Positions 1-6,512 of a stretch of DNA of 10,223 nucleotides are shown here, piece after piece. Origin of the DNA: Polyangium sp. (in: bacteria) (GTDB lineage: Bacteria > Myxococcota_A > Polyangia > Palsa-1104); NCBI GenBank assembly GCA_025450955.1, contig JANWLJ010000044.1:1-10223 (forward strand), read 5' to 3'. Each line of letters starts with the position of its first letter. The first letter of the stretch is position 1. The position numbers and the translations under genes are program-made. Below the pieces are notes generated by a model. That model had not been told where the DNA came from and searched no databases. It saw only the letters and a list, made by a program, of their open reading frames with translations.

Positions 1-120
1 CACCTCGCGCGCGCCCGCCTGCCGGCGCACGGCGTCGTCGATCCGTCCCGAGATGCAGAAAAGCGCGCCCACCACCGCGGCGCCGAGCGCGGCCCGCTCA
101 GCTATGCGTCTTCGGTCCAC
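1..120 (-). CDS. Membrane protein of unknown function, 5' end only (runs off left edge)
   Basis: Only the first 40 codons lie in the window. The start chosen is the GTG at 118-120, because a strong Shine-Dalgarno sequence (AAGGAGGG, 129-136) lies 9 nt upstream of it. The visible protein begins MDRRRIAERAALGAAVVGAL and continues into FCISGRIDDAVRRQ. That is a basic N-terminus, then one hydrophobic segment (about residues 10-25), then a charged stretch. This fits an N-terminal membrane anchor, as in many sensor kinases, cyclases or other signalling proteins, but nothing visible identifies the family. The gene overlaps the 3' end of the cupredoxin frame by 23 nt, so it is very probably the last visible gene of the same minus-strand operon and translationally coupled to it. 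The function is not assignable; a sensor for the redox proteins upstream is only a guess. Confidence 0.6.
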   Translation of the reverse strand, partial: MDRRRIAERAALGAAVVGALFCISGRIDDAVRRQAGAREV

Positions 121-634
121 GCGGCTTGCCCTCCTTGTTCGGCCCGAGGCTTGGCGCCTGATCGGCGCGCATCGGCAGATAGAGCCGGGTCGCGCCGGGC
201 TGAAGCTCGACCTCGCGGGTCACCATCTCCTTGGCCCGCTCGTTCCACGCGCGCAGGCGATAGCGGCCGGGCGGCAGATCGCGAAAGTGAAAGCGCCCGC
301 CGCGATCGGTCACCATCGCGAACGGCTCGTCGTGCACCACCACGTAGGCGGTCATCGCCGCGTGCAGGTTGCAAAGCACCCGCACCACGCCCGAGTGGGT
401 GAAGGTCACGTCCTTGGACTGGCCGTTTTTGTAGAGGCCGAGATCGAAGCGCTTCACGTCGGAGAGCGAGAAGACGTTGTGATAGACCGGATCGGAGTTG
501 GGAAAATCGACCGTCGAGCCGACCGGCACCGCCAACACGTGCGGCACGAACTCCTTGCGCCGCTGCTCGACGGCGCCGCGGTGCGGGCGCGGGTTCCAGC
601 GGCCGCTCGCCGGCCCGCGCATCACCACGCCCAT
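98..634 (-). CDS. Cupredoxin (type 1 copper) domain with C-terminal carboxypeptidase-regulatory-like domain; probable 3' part of a split gene
   Basis: From the ATG at 632-634 the protein has 178 residues. Residues 23-100 form a plastocyanin/methylamine-utilisation-like cupredoxin domain. It contains the signature FPNSDPVYHNVFS and a CNLHAAM motif, giving a type 1 copper site of His52, Cys88, His91 and Met94. Residues about 105-155 (DRGGRFHFRDLPPGRYRLRA core) resemble the beta-sandwich carboxypeptidase regulatory-like domain. The likely role is electron transfer or copper binding outside the cytoplasm, but this fragment has no signal peptide of its own. The same frame is open upstream for 66 more codons, including the expected first strand (SLSGAIRLEG) and a Pro/Ala linker, back to a TAG at 833-835 that ends a lipoprotein frame. 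The ATG at 634 does have an SD-like GGAGG (640-644) 5 nt away, so independent translation is possible; however, it would give a cytoplasmic protein missing the first strand. It lies in an operon with a di-heme cytochrome. Confidence 0.75.
   Translation of the reverse strand: MGVVMRGPASGRWNPRPHRGAVEQRRKEFVPHVLAVPVGSTVDFPNSDPVYHNVFSLSDVKRFDLGLYKNGQSKDVTFTHSGVVRVLCNLHAAMTAYVVVHDEPFAMVTDRGGRFHFRDLPPGRYRLRAWNERAKEMVTREVELQPGATRLYLPMRADQAPSLGPNKEGKPRGPKTHS
129..136 (-). promoter_or_regulatory. Ribosome binding site for the GTG-started membrane protein
   Basis: On the minus strand this reads AAGGAGGG, a near-perfect anti-16S match, 9 nt before the GTG at 118-120. It lies inside the last codons of the cupredoxin gene (Lys-Glu-Gly), so it decides the start of the downstream gene and indicates translational coupling. 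Confidence 0.65.
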
Positions 635-835
635 TCCGCCCTCCGCGGCGAACGGCCCTTCGAGACGAATCGCGCCCGACAGCGACGCGCGCTCGTGCTC
701 GTGCGCGTGGCTGGCCTGCGGATGCGGCGCGGGCGCGGGCGGAGCGGCAGCGACGGGCGGCGGCGCGGGCGGCGCTTCGGCGACCGGCGCGGGGCTCGGC
801 TCGTCGGCGACCGCGGCGGCGGGCCCGTGATGCTA
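635..835 (-). other. In-frame TAG followed by an open Pro/Ala/His-rich linker joining two frames
   Basis: Read on the minus strand, the lipoprotein frame ends in GAG CCG CTC TAG (stop at 833-835). The very same frame then continues with no stop for 66 codons: HHGPAAAVADEPSPAPVAEA, a run of Pro and Ala, then PQASHAHEHERASLSGAIRL, and on into the cupredoxin domain. There is no ATG, GTG or TTG in this frame between the TAG and the ATG at 634. Low-complexity Pro/Ala linkers typically join a membrane anchor to an exported domain. The simplest reading is one gene of 354 codons (98-1159) carrying a premature stop; a single C-to-T change (CAG to TAG) would produce it. Sequence error, amber readthrough and a true gene split remain possible. 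Confidence 0.7.
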
Positions 836-1159
836 GAGCGGCTCGACGTCGACCAGCGCGTCGGCGCCCACTTCCTCGACGGCGTCTTGAAACAGCGCCG
901 CCGCCCGCGCCGCATCGCCGCGTCGCCGGGCCAGCTCCGCCTTTTCCAGATCGTCGGCGCCGCGGCGCAGGCTGGCGATCCGGCTCGACGCCGCTCCGGG
1001 CGGAAGCGTCGCCTTTTCGCCCTCCTTGGCCTCGAGCGCGGCGATGCGGGTCTCGAGGTGGCGCATCGCCGTCGCCACCGCGCGCCTCTCGGCGGTCGCA
1101 GCCGGCTGGCAGCTCGGCAGAAGCAGCGCACACAGCGAGGCAAAGGCGATCGCGCGCAT
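833..1159 (-). CDS. Small lipoprotein with coiled-coil/helical-repeat body; probable N-terminal part of split cupredoxin lipoprotein
   Basis: The 108-residue protein starts at the ATG at 1157-1159, with the SD GGGAGG (1165-1170) 5 nt upstream. Residues 1-17 (MRAIAFASLCALLLPSC) are a lipoprotein signal peptide with the acylated Cys at 17. Residues about 23-50 (ERRAVATAMRHLETRIAALE and on) form a probable coiled coil. Residues about 60-100 (LEKAELARRRGDAARAAALF core) look like one helical-hairpin, TPR-like unit. The frame stops at TAG (833-835) immediately before a Pro/Ala linker and cupredoxin domain in the same frame, so this is probably the membrane-anchoring and oligomerising part of a larger copper protein. 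Its start lies 11 nt after the stop of the di-heme cytochrome gene, with the SD right after that stop, so the two are co-transcribed. No family name can be given to this part alone. Confidence 0.65.
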   Translation of the reverse strand: MRAIAFASLCALLLPSCQPAATAERRAVATAMRHLETRIAALEAKEGEKATLPPGAASSRIASLRRGADDLEKAELARRRGDAARAAALFQDAVEEVGADALVDVEPL

Positions 1160-1170
1160 GGACACCTCCC

Positions 1171-2598
1171 TCACAACGAGCCGAGAAACGCGACCAGATC
1201 CGACTGATCGCCCGCCGACAGCCCGATGCCGAACCGCTGATCGTAGAAGGCGACCACGTCGGCGAGCGTCGCCGCCGAGCCGTTGTGGAAATAGGGCGGG
1301 CGCGCCGCCAGCGCGCGCAAGGTCGGCCCCTTGAATTTGCCGATGTCGACCCACTTGCCGGTGATGAGCGCGCGGCCGGGATCGGTGGTGGTCACGCTCT
1401 GCCCGGTGGCGAGATTGGTGAGCGTGTAGAGCGGCAGGTCGGGCGTGCGGCGCGCACCGTCGGCGACGCCGATATCGAGCGGAGCGGCGAGCGAGTGGCT
1501 GCCGGCGTTCGGCGAGTCGTGGCAGCTCGAGCAGGTGCCGACGAAGTCGGGCTGGCCGAGCGCGTCGTTCAGGCCGGCGACGCCGGTGATGTGGATCGCG
1601 CGGCCGTTGAACAGCGCCTGGCCGCGCGCCACCGCGTTGCGGGCGGCGTCGGTGCCGCCGCCGCTTCCGCCGGCCCAGCCGTCGTAGAGATGAAAGACCG
1701 CCGGATCGAACGCGGGCGTGCCCGGAGTGGGATCGCCGCCGAAGACGTCGTTGATGCCGAGGTGAAACGCCTGGGTCGCGAGCGGCTGCGGGCCACCGAC
1801 GGCCTGCCGCGGGGTGGTGAGATCCTTGGCCGCGTTGTCGTAGGTCTGCGCGGTATAGGTGCCGAGCTCGAAGGCGACGATCTGCTGCACCTGCGTGTCG
1901 GTCGGCGCCGCCTGGCCCTGGGCGTGTCCCAAGGTGGCGCCGATCACCTGATCGCCGAGATCGAACGTGAGATCTTCGCCGGGGAAGGTCTCGCGCCCGT
2001 CCCACATCACGGTGCTGAGAAAGCGCAGATTGGTCGACGGCGGCGGGCGGCGAAACAGCGAGAGCTGCGCGGCCGAGGCGAAGCCGTAGGGATCGTCGAC
2101 GGCGGTGAGCGCGAACTCGGCGTTCGCCGGAATGCCGATCCCGACTCGGATCAGTCCCTTTTGGAGCAGCATCGCGTAGGCGGTGCGGCGCGCGGCCTCG
2201 GTCGAGACGTCGGCCTCGGGCGAGACGGTTCCGTCGACGGGGCGGAAGATCGGATCGGTGCCGGCCGGCGTGGTGGCGTTGAAGCGCGCCTGCACTTCGG
2301 AAGGCGTGATGGTGAAGGCGGTGGCCGGCACGTGGCAGCTCGCGCAGGTGCGTCCGTTCGAGCCCAGGCTTTGAAAGAACGGATTGGTCAGATCGAGCGG
2401 GCCGGCCGGCGAATAGATGGTGAGCTGTCCGGTCGGGTCGGCGTAGGTGACCGACCCGGGCTTGACCGGCTTGACCGCCTCGCGCGCCGCCTCACCGACG
2501 GCAGCCGGCGACGCCAGCCCGCCGCAGCCCGCCAGCGATAAGCAGAGGAGCGCCGCCGCGCTCGAACGAAGCCAGCCGAATATCCTTCTGCGACTCAT
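1171..2598 (-). CDS. Di-heme cytochrome c peroxidase-like (MauG/CCP family) lipoprotein
   Basis: The protein has 475 residues from the ATG at 2596-2598. A GTG six bases upstream (2602-2604) is in frame but almost touches the SD GGAGG (2605-2609), so the ATG with a 6-nt spacer is preferred. The signal peptide ends in the lipobox LAGC, giving a lipidated Cys25. Two c-type heme motifs are visible: CASCH at residues 85-89 and CSSCH at 356-360. Other family features are MWDGRE (198-203), typical of the linker region, and the C-terminal PPYFHNGSAATLADVVAFYD. The fold is that of bacterial di-heme peroxidases and MauG-like proteins, which reduce peroxide or oxidise a partner using electrons from small cytochromes or cupredoxins. 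The protein would face the periplasm or cell surface. A cupredoxin encoded just downstream is a plausible redox partner (inference). Whether it is a true peroxidase cannot be told from the sequence. Confidence 0.9.
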   Translation of the reverse strand: MSRRRIFGWLRSSAAALLCLSLAGCGGLASPAAVGEAAREAVKPVKPGSVTYADPTGQLTIYSPAGPLDLTNPFFQSLGSNGRTCASCHVPATAFTITPSEVQARFNATTPAGTDPIFRPVDGTVSPEADVSTEAARRTAYAMLLQKGLIRVGIGIPANAEFALTAVDDPYGFASAAQLSLFRRPPPSTNLRFLSTVMWDGRETFPGEDLTFDLGDQVIGATLGHAQGQAAPTDTQVQQIVAFELGTYTAQTYDNAAKDLTTPRQAVGGPQPLATQAFHLGINDVFGGDPTPGTPAFDPAVFHLYDGWAGGSGGGTDAARNAVARGQALFNGRAIHITGVAGLNDALGQPDFVGTCSSCHDSPNAGSHSLAAPLDIGVADGARRTPDLPLYTLTNLATGQSVTTTDPGRALITGKWVDIGKFKGPTLRALAARPPYFHNGSAATLADVVAFYDQRFGIGLSAGDQSDLVAFLGSL

Positions 2599-2604
2599 AT
2601 TCAC

Positions 2605-2609
2605 CCTCC
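2605..2609 (-). promoter_or_regulatory. Ribosome binding site of the di-heme cytochrome gene
   Basis: The minus strand reads GGAGG here, 6 nt before the ATG at 2598. An in-frame GTG at 2602-2604 lies two bases from it, too close for normal initiation, so this site selects the ATG. Confidence 0.6.
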
Positions 2610-2664
2610 GCGCAGGTATACCGTAGGTGATTCAGCCGCTCGCCTGACAGCGACGAGCATTCGC

Positions 2665-2692
2665 AATCTATCACCGGGAAAATCGATTACAA
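2665..2692 (-). promoter_or_regulatory. Possible sigma-70-type promoter for the cytochrome/cupredoxin operon
   Basis: On the minus strand TTGTAA (2687-2692, 4/6 match to TTGACA) is followed by a 16-nt spacer and TAGATT (2665-2670, 4/6 match to TATAAT). It sits in the most AT-rich part of the intergenic region, about 65 nt upstream of the cytochrome start. The match is weak and other AT-rich hexamers nearby could serve instead. Confidence 0.25.
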
Positions 2693-2797
2693 GATAATTC
2701 CAAGTATCGAGTTTTCTGCTACTTTGCGCGAAATGTCGGATGGCGCGCGAGGGTGCGAGCGCGATCACCAATTCGCGCGCATTCGATCGCGGAAAGG

Positions 2798-2813
2798 TGC
2801 AAGCCCGCTTGCA
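2798..2813. repeat. Perfect inverted repeat TGCAAGC-CC-GCTTGCA, operator-like
   Basis: Two 7-bp arms (2798-2804 and 2807-2813) flank a 2-bp centre. The centre is too short for an RNA hairpin loop but has the form of a dimeric regulator binding site. It lies in the intergenic region about 200 bp upstream of the cytochrome gene and 325 bp upstream of the YbaK-like gene. No regulator gene is visible in the window. Confidence 0.35.
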
Positions 2814-3138
2814 AACGCGAGCGCGCCCGATCCTCCGCGACCCTCGTCACCGTCGCAGCCACCGTCGCTGAGCGCGCGGCGCGACCAACCCCCGCGGCGC
2901 GTTGGGTGAGCCCTGCCGCAAGATCGAGCCGGCTGCGATAATCCGCTAGCGCGAAGCGGCGAGGCGGACCCGGGCGCATTCTAGCGATCGCGGAAACCCG
3001 TTATCGACGGAGCGCGAATCGGGGCGAAAGGTCCGCCGCGCACCGTTCGCGATCGAGCCGCTCGACGCTGTGCGGGTGGGCGATCGCCCATTCGGCTCAG
3101 GGCCGCGAGCGGGCACGTCGGATGCTCCGGTCTCTTTC

Positions 3139-3609
3139 ATGATTCCTCCCAGCATCAGCAACTATCTCGCGCAGCGGCACGTCCCCTTTCGAGCGGCCCA
3201 TCACCCACCGGCCGTGACCGCGCAGGAGATCGCCGCCCAGGCGCACATCTCCGGCAGGCGATTCGCCAAGACGGTGGTGCTCAAGCGCTCGGGCGAGCCG
3301 ATTTTGGCGGTGCTCCCGGCGACCGAGCGGATCGATCTCGAGCGGCTCGGCAGCCTGCTCGGCGGTCGCGTCACCCTCGCCGCCGAGGACGAGCAGGATC
3401 GGCTGTTTCCCGGCTGCGAGCGCGGCGCGATGCCGCCCTTCGGCGCGCTCTATCGCCTGCCGGTGGTGGTCGACGCCGACCTCGCCAGCGAGGAGCGAAT
3501 CGTCTTCAACGGCGGCACCCACGCCGACGTGATCGAGATGCGCTGGAGTGACTTCGTGGCGCTCGCCAGCCCGCGGGTGATCGAGTACGCGATTCGCACC
3601 CGGCACTGA
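3139..3609 (+). CDS. YbaK/EbsC-family aminoacyl-tRNA deacylase (Cys/Pro-tRNA editing domain)
   Basis: The protein has 156 residues and belongs to the free-standing YbaK/ProX-like editing domain family, which hydrolyses mischarged aminoacyl-tRNA in the cytoplasm. Visible family features are the N-terminal helix plus HHPPAVTAQE, the conserved lysine in FAKTVVLK (Lys44), GAMPPFGALYRLPVVVD (97-113), and the FNGGTHADVIEMRWSDF block (123-139), in which the GG-x-H turn contributes to the substrate pocket. Length is normal for the family. The start at ATG 3139 gives MIPPSISNYL, the usual beginning. A GTG at 3070 is in frame but its extra 23 residues look non-native. No strong SD is seen before 3139. 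The preferred substrate (Cys-, Ala- or other tRNA) cannot be told. The next gene starts 90 nt downstream; a functional link with it is not evident. Confidence 0.88.
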   Translation: MIPPSISNYLAQRHVPFRAAHHPPAVTAQEIAAQAHISGRRFAKTVVLKRSGEPILAVLPATERIDLERLGSLLGGRVTLAAEDEQDRLFPGCERGAMPPFGALYRLPVVVDADLASEERIVFNGGTHADVIEMRWSDFVALASPRVIEYAIRTRH

Positions 3610-3699
3610 TCGCCTACCACGCTTGCGGTAGCAGCGAACCGGGCGGAGGCGGTATCGACCCCGACGGCGGCGCGCGCAGATGTCCGCCGAGAGCCAAGC

Positions 3700-6501
3700 A
3701 TGCGCCGCCTCCCCGCCTTCGTCCTCCTCGTCCCGGTGGTGCTCGCCTTTGGCGCTTGTGCGCCGAGCGTCAGCCCGCCGCCGCACGCGGTCACCCTGCC
3801 AGCCCTCTTCGATCCCACCGGCACGCCGCCGGTCATTCCGCTGCCGAACGATCTCCTGTTCACCGGCGGAGACGGCGTGCACCTGAACGTGCCCGATCTG
3901 CCGGGCGACTCGCCGGCCCAGCGCGAGCTCAACGCCTATCTGCGCACCCTCGATGGTTTTCCGTCGAGCACGAGCGGGAGCGCGCGCTTCGGCGGAGCGT
4001 TGGCGGCAGGCAGCGTGCGGCCGCCGTCGATGGGCGATCCAGGATCGGTGGTGGTGATCGATCAGATGGCCGGCCAGGTCCTCGACACGAGCGCGGTGAA
4101 GACCTCGCTCTCTCAAGACGGCACCACGGTGAGCATCACGCCGGTCAAGCGCTGGAAGAGCGGCGATCGCTACGCGGTCCTCATCTTCGGCGACGCCGAT
4201 CCGGCCGGGGTCAAAGGCGCGATGGGCGAGCTGGTGGTGGCCTCGCCGAGCTTTTTCTTTTTGCGCGCGCAAGGGCCGCTGGTGGTGCGCTGCGGCGACG
4301 TGAGCCGGGCCGAGTGTCTCTGCCCGCCGGCGGCGCTCGCCGATCCCAACGACACCACCTGTCACTCCGCGGTGCGCGGCCTCGACACGCCCACCGCCCG
4401 CGCGGCCGAGCTCCAGCGGGAAAAATTCGCGCCCGCTCTCGACGCCGCGCTCGCAGTCGCCGGCAACCGCAGCCGCAACGACGTGGTGCTGTTCTGGACC
4501 TTCACCATCAGCGACCAGCCGATGACGGTGTTCGATCCCGATCGCGGCGACGTGCCGTTTCCGAATGACGTGCTCATCAATCCGATGACCGGCCTGGTGT
4601 CGCTGCCGATCGTGGCCGGCGATCCGCAGGCGCCGCTCAAGATGCAGCTCAACACCCTCGACGGATTTTCCACCAGCGCGGCCGAGACCGACGCGATCGA
4701 CTCCACCGGCACCACCCTCGATCCAGCGACGCTCCTGCCGAGCCAGACCGCGTTCCTGGTCAACCTCGCGCCGACCGGCGCGCAGCCCGAGTTCGCGGTG
4801 GCGCCGGCCGGAGATCAGATCGCGATCCAGCCGCTCACGGCGCTACAGCCCGATCAGGACAAGTACGCGGTGGTGCTCACCACCCACATCGCCGACACCG
4901 CCGGGCGCGCGCTCGTGCCGCCGCCGTCGGTGGTGCTGGCCACCGGCCCGAGCCCGCTGTTCGACGGGATGCACTCGACGGTGTCGGTGCTCTCCGACGC
5001 GCAGGCGGCGCAGCTCGAGGTCTTGCGCCAGGCGCTTCAGCCGCTCGTCGCCCAGCTCGGCGCGCTCGGGCTCGATCGCAGCCAGCTCGCCGCGCTGTGG
5101 ACCTTCACCACCCAATCGATCGCGCGGCCGCTGCTCGCGCTCGATCAGTTTCCCACCGCCGCCGCGCTGCCGACCGCGGTCACGCTCACCCACGTCGCTA
5201 CCACCGGCGATCTGGCGTCGGCGGCCGGCACGCTGCCCTATCCGGTCGGTAATCTGCAAGCGGTCGCGTTCGGAACGTTTCAGTCGGAGTCGGCGATCGA
5301 TCCCACCGCGGGACAGATCGTCTTCAGCCGGCAGATGGTCGATCCGATGGTGCCGCAGCGCGATCTGTTCGCGGTCAAGGCGCCGGCCGGCGCGCCGGCG
5401 ACCACGGTGCCGTTCTTCATCAGCATCCCCAAGCTCGCCCCGGCGGGCGGCGCGCCGGTGGTGATCCTGCAACACGGCTTTACCGAGTGGCGCGGTCAGA
5501 TGATCGCGCTCGCCGACGGCTTCGCGCAGCTCGGCTGGGCCGCGATCGCAATCGACATCGACGGCCACGGCGCGCGCAGCCGCTGCACCGCCGACAATCA
5601 GTGTGTCGGCGGCGGCGCCGGGAGCTGCGACGTCGCGACCGGCGTGTGCTCGACCGGGCTCGCGCTGGTGCCGACCTCCGCCGATCCGCTCGCCTGCGCG
5701 ATCGCGCCGCTCACCGGCAACCCGAACGACTGCCGCCCGGTCGCTTCCGGCGCGACCTTCATCAACCCGGGCAACCTGTTTCTCACCCGCGCCAATGGCG
5801 AGCAGTACGTCATCGACGCCGCGCAGCTCGTGCGGGTGCTCAAAGACGCGAGCCCGACCGGCCTCACCGCGCAGCTCGCCGGCGAGACGCCGAGCTTGGT
5901 GATCAATCCGAGCACGCTCGGATTTTTTGGCCACTCGCTCGGCGCGATCGGCGGCGCGGTGTTTCTCTCGGTCGCGCCCGAGCCCAAGGTCGCGGTGCTC
6001 AACGCCGTCGGTGGGCACGACTTCGAGATGCTGGCGAGCGGCGGCTTTGCGAGCATCGTCGATCAGTATCTGATGCAGATCGGAGTCATGCGCGGCACCC
6101 CGGAGTTCGCGCAGCTCGAACAGACCGCCGACTGGGTGCTCGATCCGATCGATCCCTGGAACGTCGGCAAGTTCATCGTGCGCGCGCCGCTCACCTCGTA
6201 TCTCACCGGCACGCCGAACGCGCCGAAGATGATCATTCAAGAGGAGCCGGGGATGGACATGACCATCCCGCCGCCGTTCCAGGAGGCGTTCGCGCTCGAG
6301 CTGTTTGGACCGGCCGGCCTCGACGCCAATCATCACGTTCAGGGACGCCAGAACGACGGCACGGTGGTCTCGACCTACTTCCCGAACGCGGGCCACAGCA
6401 CGGTGATCTATCTCCAGCCCGATCCTGCCGGCGGCGCCGCGATGCGCGCGCAGCTCACTACCTTCATCACCACCTCGGGCGCGACCCTGCCGGCGCCGTG
6501 A
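3700..6501 (+). CDS. Large lipoprotein with C-terminal alpha/beta-hydrolase (virulence-factor-lipase-like), duplicated N-terminal module
   Basis: The protein has 933 residues. Residues 1-20 form a lipoprotein-type signal ending AFGAC (Cys20; the Phe at -3 is not the usual Leu). Two tandem copies of a beta-rich module follow. Copy 1 (about 47-276) has PLPNDLLF, LDGF (84-87) and FWTFT (265-269). Copy 2 (about 286-478) has PFPNDVLI, LDGF (320-323) and LWTFT (466-470). This motif set is that of the bacterial virulence factor lipase N-terminal domain. The hydrolase domain spans about 550-930. Visible are the HGF oxyanion segment (592-594), nucleophile elbow GHSLG with Ser746, GMDMTIP with Asp853 as candidate acid, and NAGHS with His899. 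Six cysteines (629, 635, 643, 650, 666, 678) lie in an insert before the nucleophile; four more (198, 206, 208, 221) lie in copy 1. It is probably a surface or outer-membrane esterase/lipase. The FadL-like porin gene follows by 11 nt. Substrate is unknown, and the SD is weak. Confidence 0.85.
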   Translation: MRRLPAFVLLVPVVLAFGACAPSVSPPPHAVTLPALFDPTGTPPVIPLPNDLLFTGGDGVHLNVPDLPGDSPAQRELNAYLRTLDGFPSSTSGSARFGGALAAGSVRPPSMGDPGSVVVIDQMAGQVLDTSAVKTSLSQDGTTVSITPVKRWKSGDRYAVLIFGDADPAGVKGAMGELVVASPSFFFLRAQGPLVVRCGDVSRAECLCPPAALADPNDTTCHSAVRGLDTPTARAAELQREKFAPALDAALAVAGNRSRNDVVLFWTFTISDQPMTVFDPDRGDVPFPNDVLINPMTGLVSLPIVAGDPQAPLKMQLNTLDGFSTSAAETDAIDSTGTTLDPATLLPSQTAFLVNLAPTGAQPEFAVAPAGDQIAIQPLTALQPDQDKYAVVLTTHIADTAGRALVPPPSVVLATGPSPLFDGMHSTVSVLSDAQAAQLEVLRQALQPLVAQLGALGLDRSQLAALWTFTTQSIARPLLALDQFPTAAALPTAVTLTHVATTGDLASAAGTLPYPVGNLQAVAFGTFQSESAIDPTAGQIVFSRQMVDPMVPQRDLFAVKAPAGAPATTVPFFISIPKLAPAGGAPVVILQHGFTEWRGQMIALADGFAQLGWAAIAIDIDGHGARSRCTADNQCVGGGAGSCDVATGVCSTGLALVPTSADPLACAIAPLTGNPNDCRPVASGATFINPGNLFLTRANGEQYVIDAAQLVRVLKDASPTGLTAQLAGETPSLVINPSTLGFFGHSLGAIGGAVFLSVAPEPKVAVLNAVGGHDFEMLASGGFASIVDQYLMQIGVMRGTPEFAQLEQTADWVLDPIDPWNVGKFIVRAPLTSYLTGTPNAPKMIIQEEPGMDMTIPPPFQEAFALELFGPAGLDANHHVQGRQNDGTVVSTYFPNAGHSTVIYLQPDPAGGAAMRAQLTTFITTSGATLPAP

Positions 6502-6502
6502 T

Positions 6503-6507
6503 GGGAG
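6503..6507 (+). promoter_or_regulatory. Ribosome binding site of the FadL-like gene
   Basis: GGGAG lies 5 nt before the ATG at 6513, just after the lipase stop codon. It favours 6513 over the in-frame ATG at 6501, which overlaps the lipase TGA and has no SD of its own. Confidence 0.55.
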
Positions 6508-6512
6508 AGGCG

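Larger units (their letters stand above)
2610..3138. other. Intergenic region between divergent genes; no supported gene
   Basis: About 530 bp separate the cytochrome operon (minus) from the YbaK-like gene (plus). Positions 2610-2740 are clearly more AT-rich than the rest of the window, as expected for promoter DNA. The remainder returns to high GC and has several short open frames on both strands. None has a convincing RBS, domain or protein-like composition (their translations are Arg/Ala/Pro-rich). A 7-bp inverted repeat lies at 2798-2813 and GCGATCGC octamers at 2984-2991 and 3080-3087. I see no tRNA or rRNA. A small RNA cannot be excluded. Confidence 0.6.

Noticed and set aside
53..1207. 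Long plus-strand frame (384 codons) across the cytochrome/cupredoxin operon
   Set aside because: Arg/Ala/His/Gly-rich translation without domain logic, antisense to recognisable proteins with RBSs; a GC-driven shadow frame.
2719..2979. Small open frames in the intergenic region on both strands
   Set aside because: No RBS, no hydrophobic core or domain pattern, Arg/Ala/Pro-rich; expected by chance at this GC content.
3070..3138. GTG start at 3070 for the YbaK-like protein
   Set aside because: The extra 23 residues are not protein-like for the family; the MIPP... start at 3139 matches the family's usual N-terminus.
3614..3631. Weak hairpin CTACC...GGTAG after the YbaK-like gene as a terminator
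   Set aside because: Only five paired bases plus a mismatch, and no following T run; not a convincing intrinsic terminator.
3097..4365. Minus-strand frame (422 codons) opposite the YbaK-like gene and lipase start
   Set aside because: Spans two unrelated plus-strand genes and their spacer, with no recognisable motif; shadow frame.
4843..6396. Long minus-strand frame (517 codons) opposite the lipase-like gene
   Set aside because: Composition is Arg/Glu/Asp/His-rich repeats typical of antisense frames in GC-rich genes; the plus strand encodes a coherent hydrolase.
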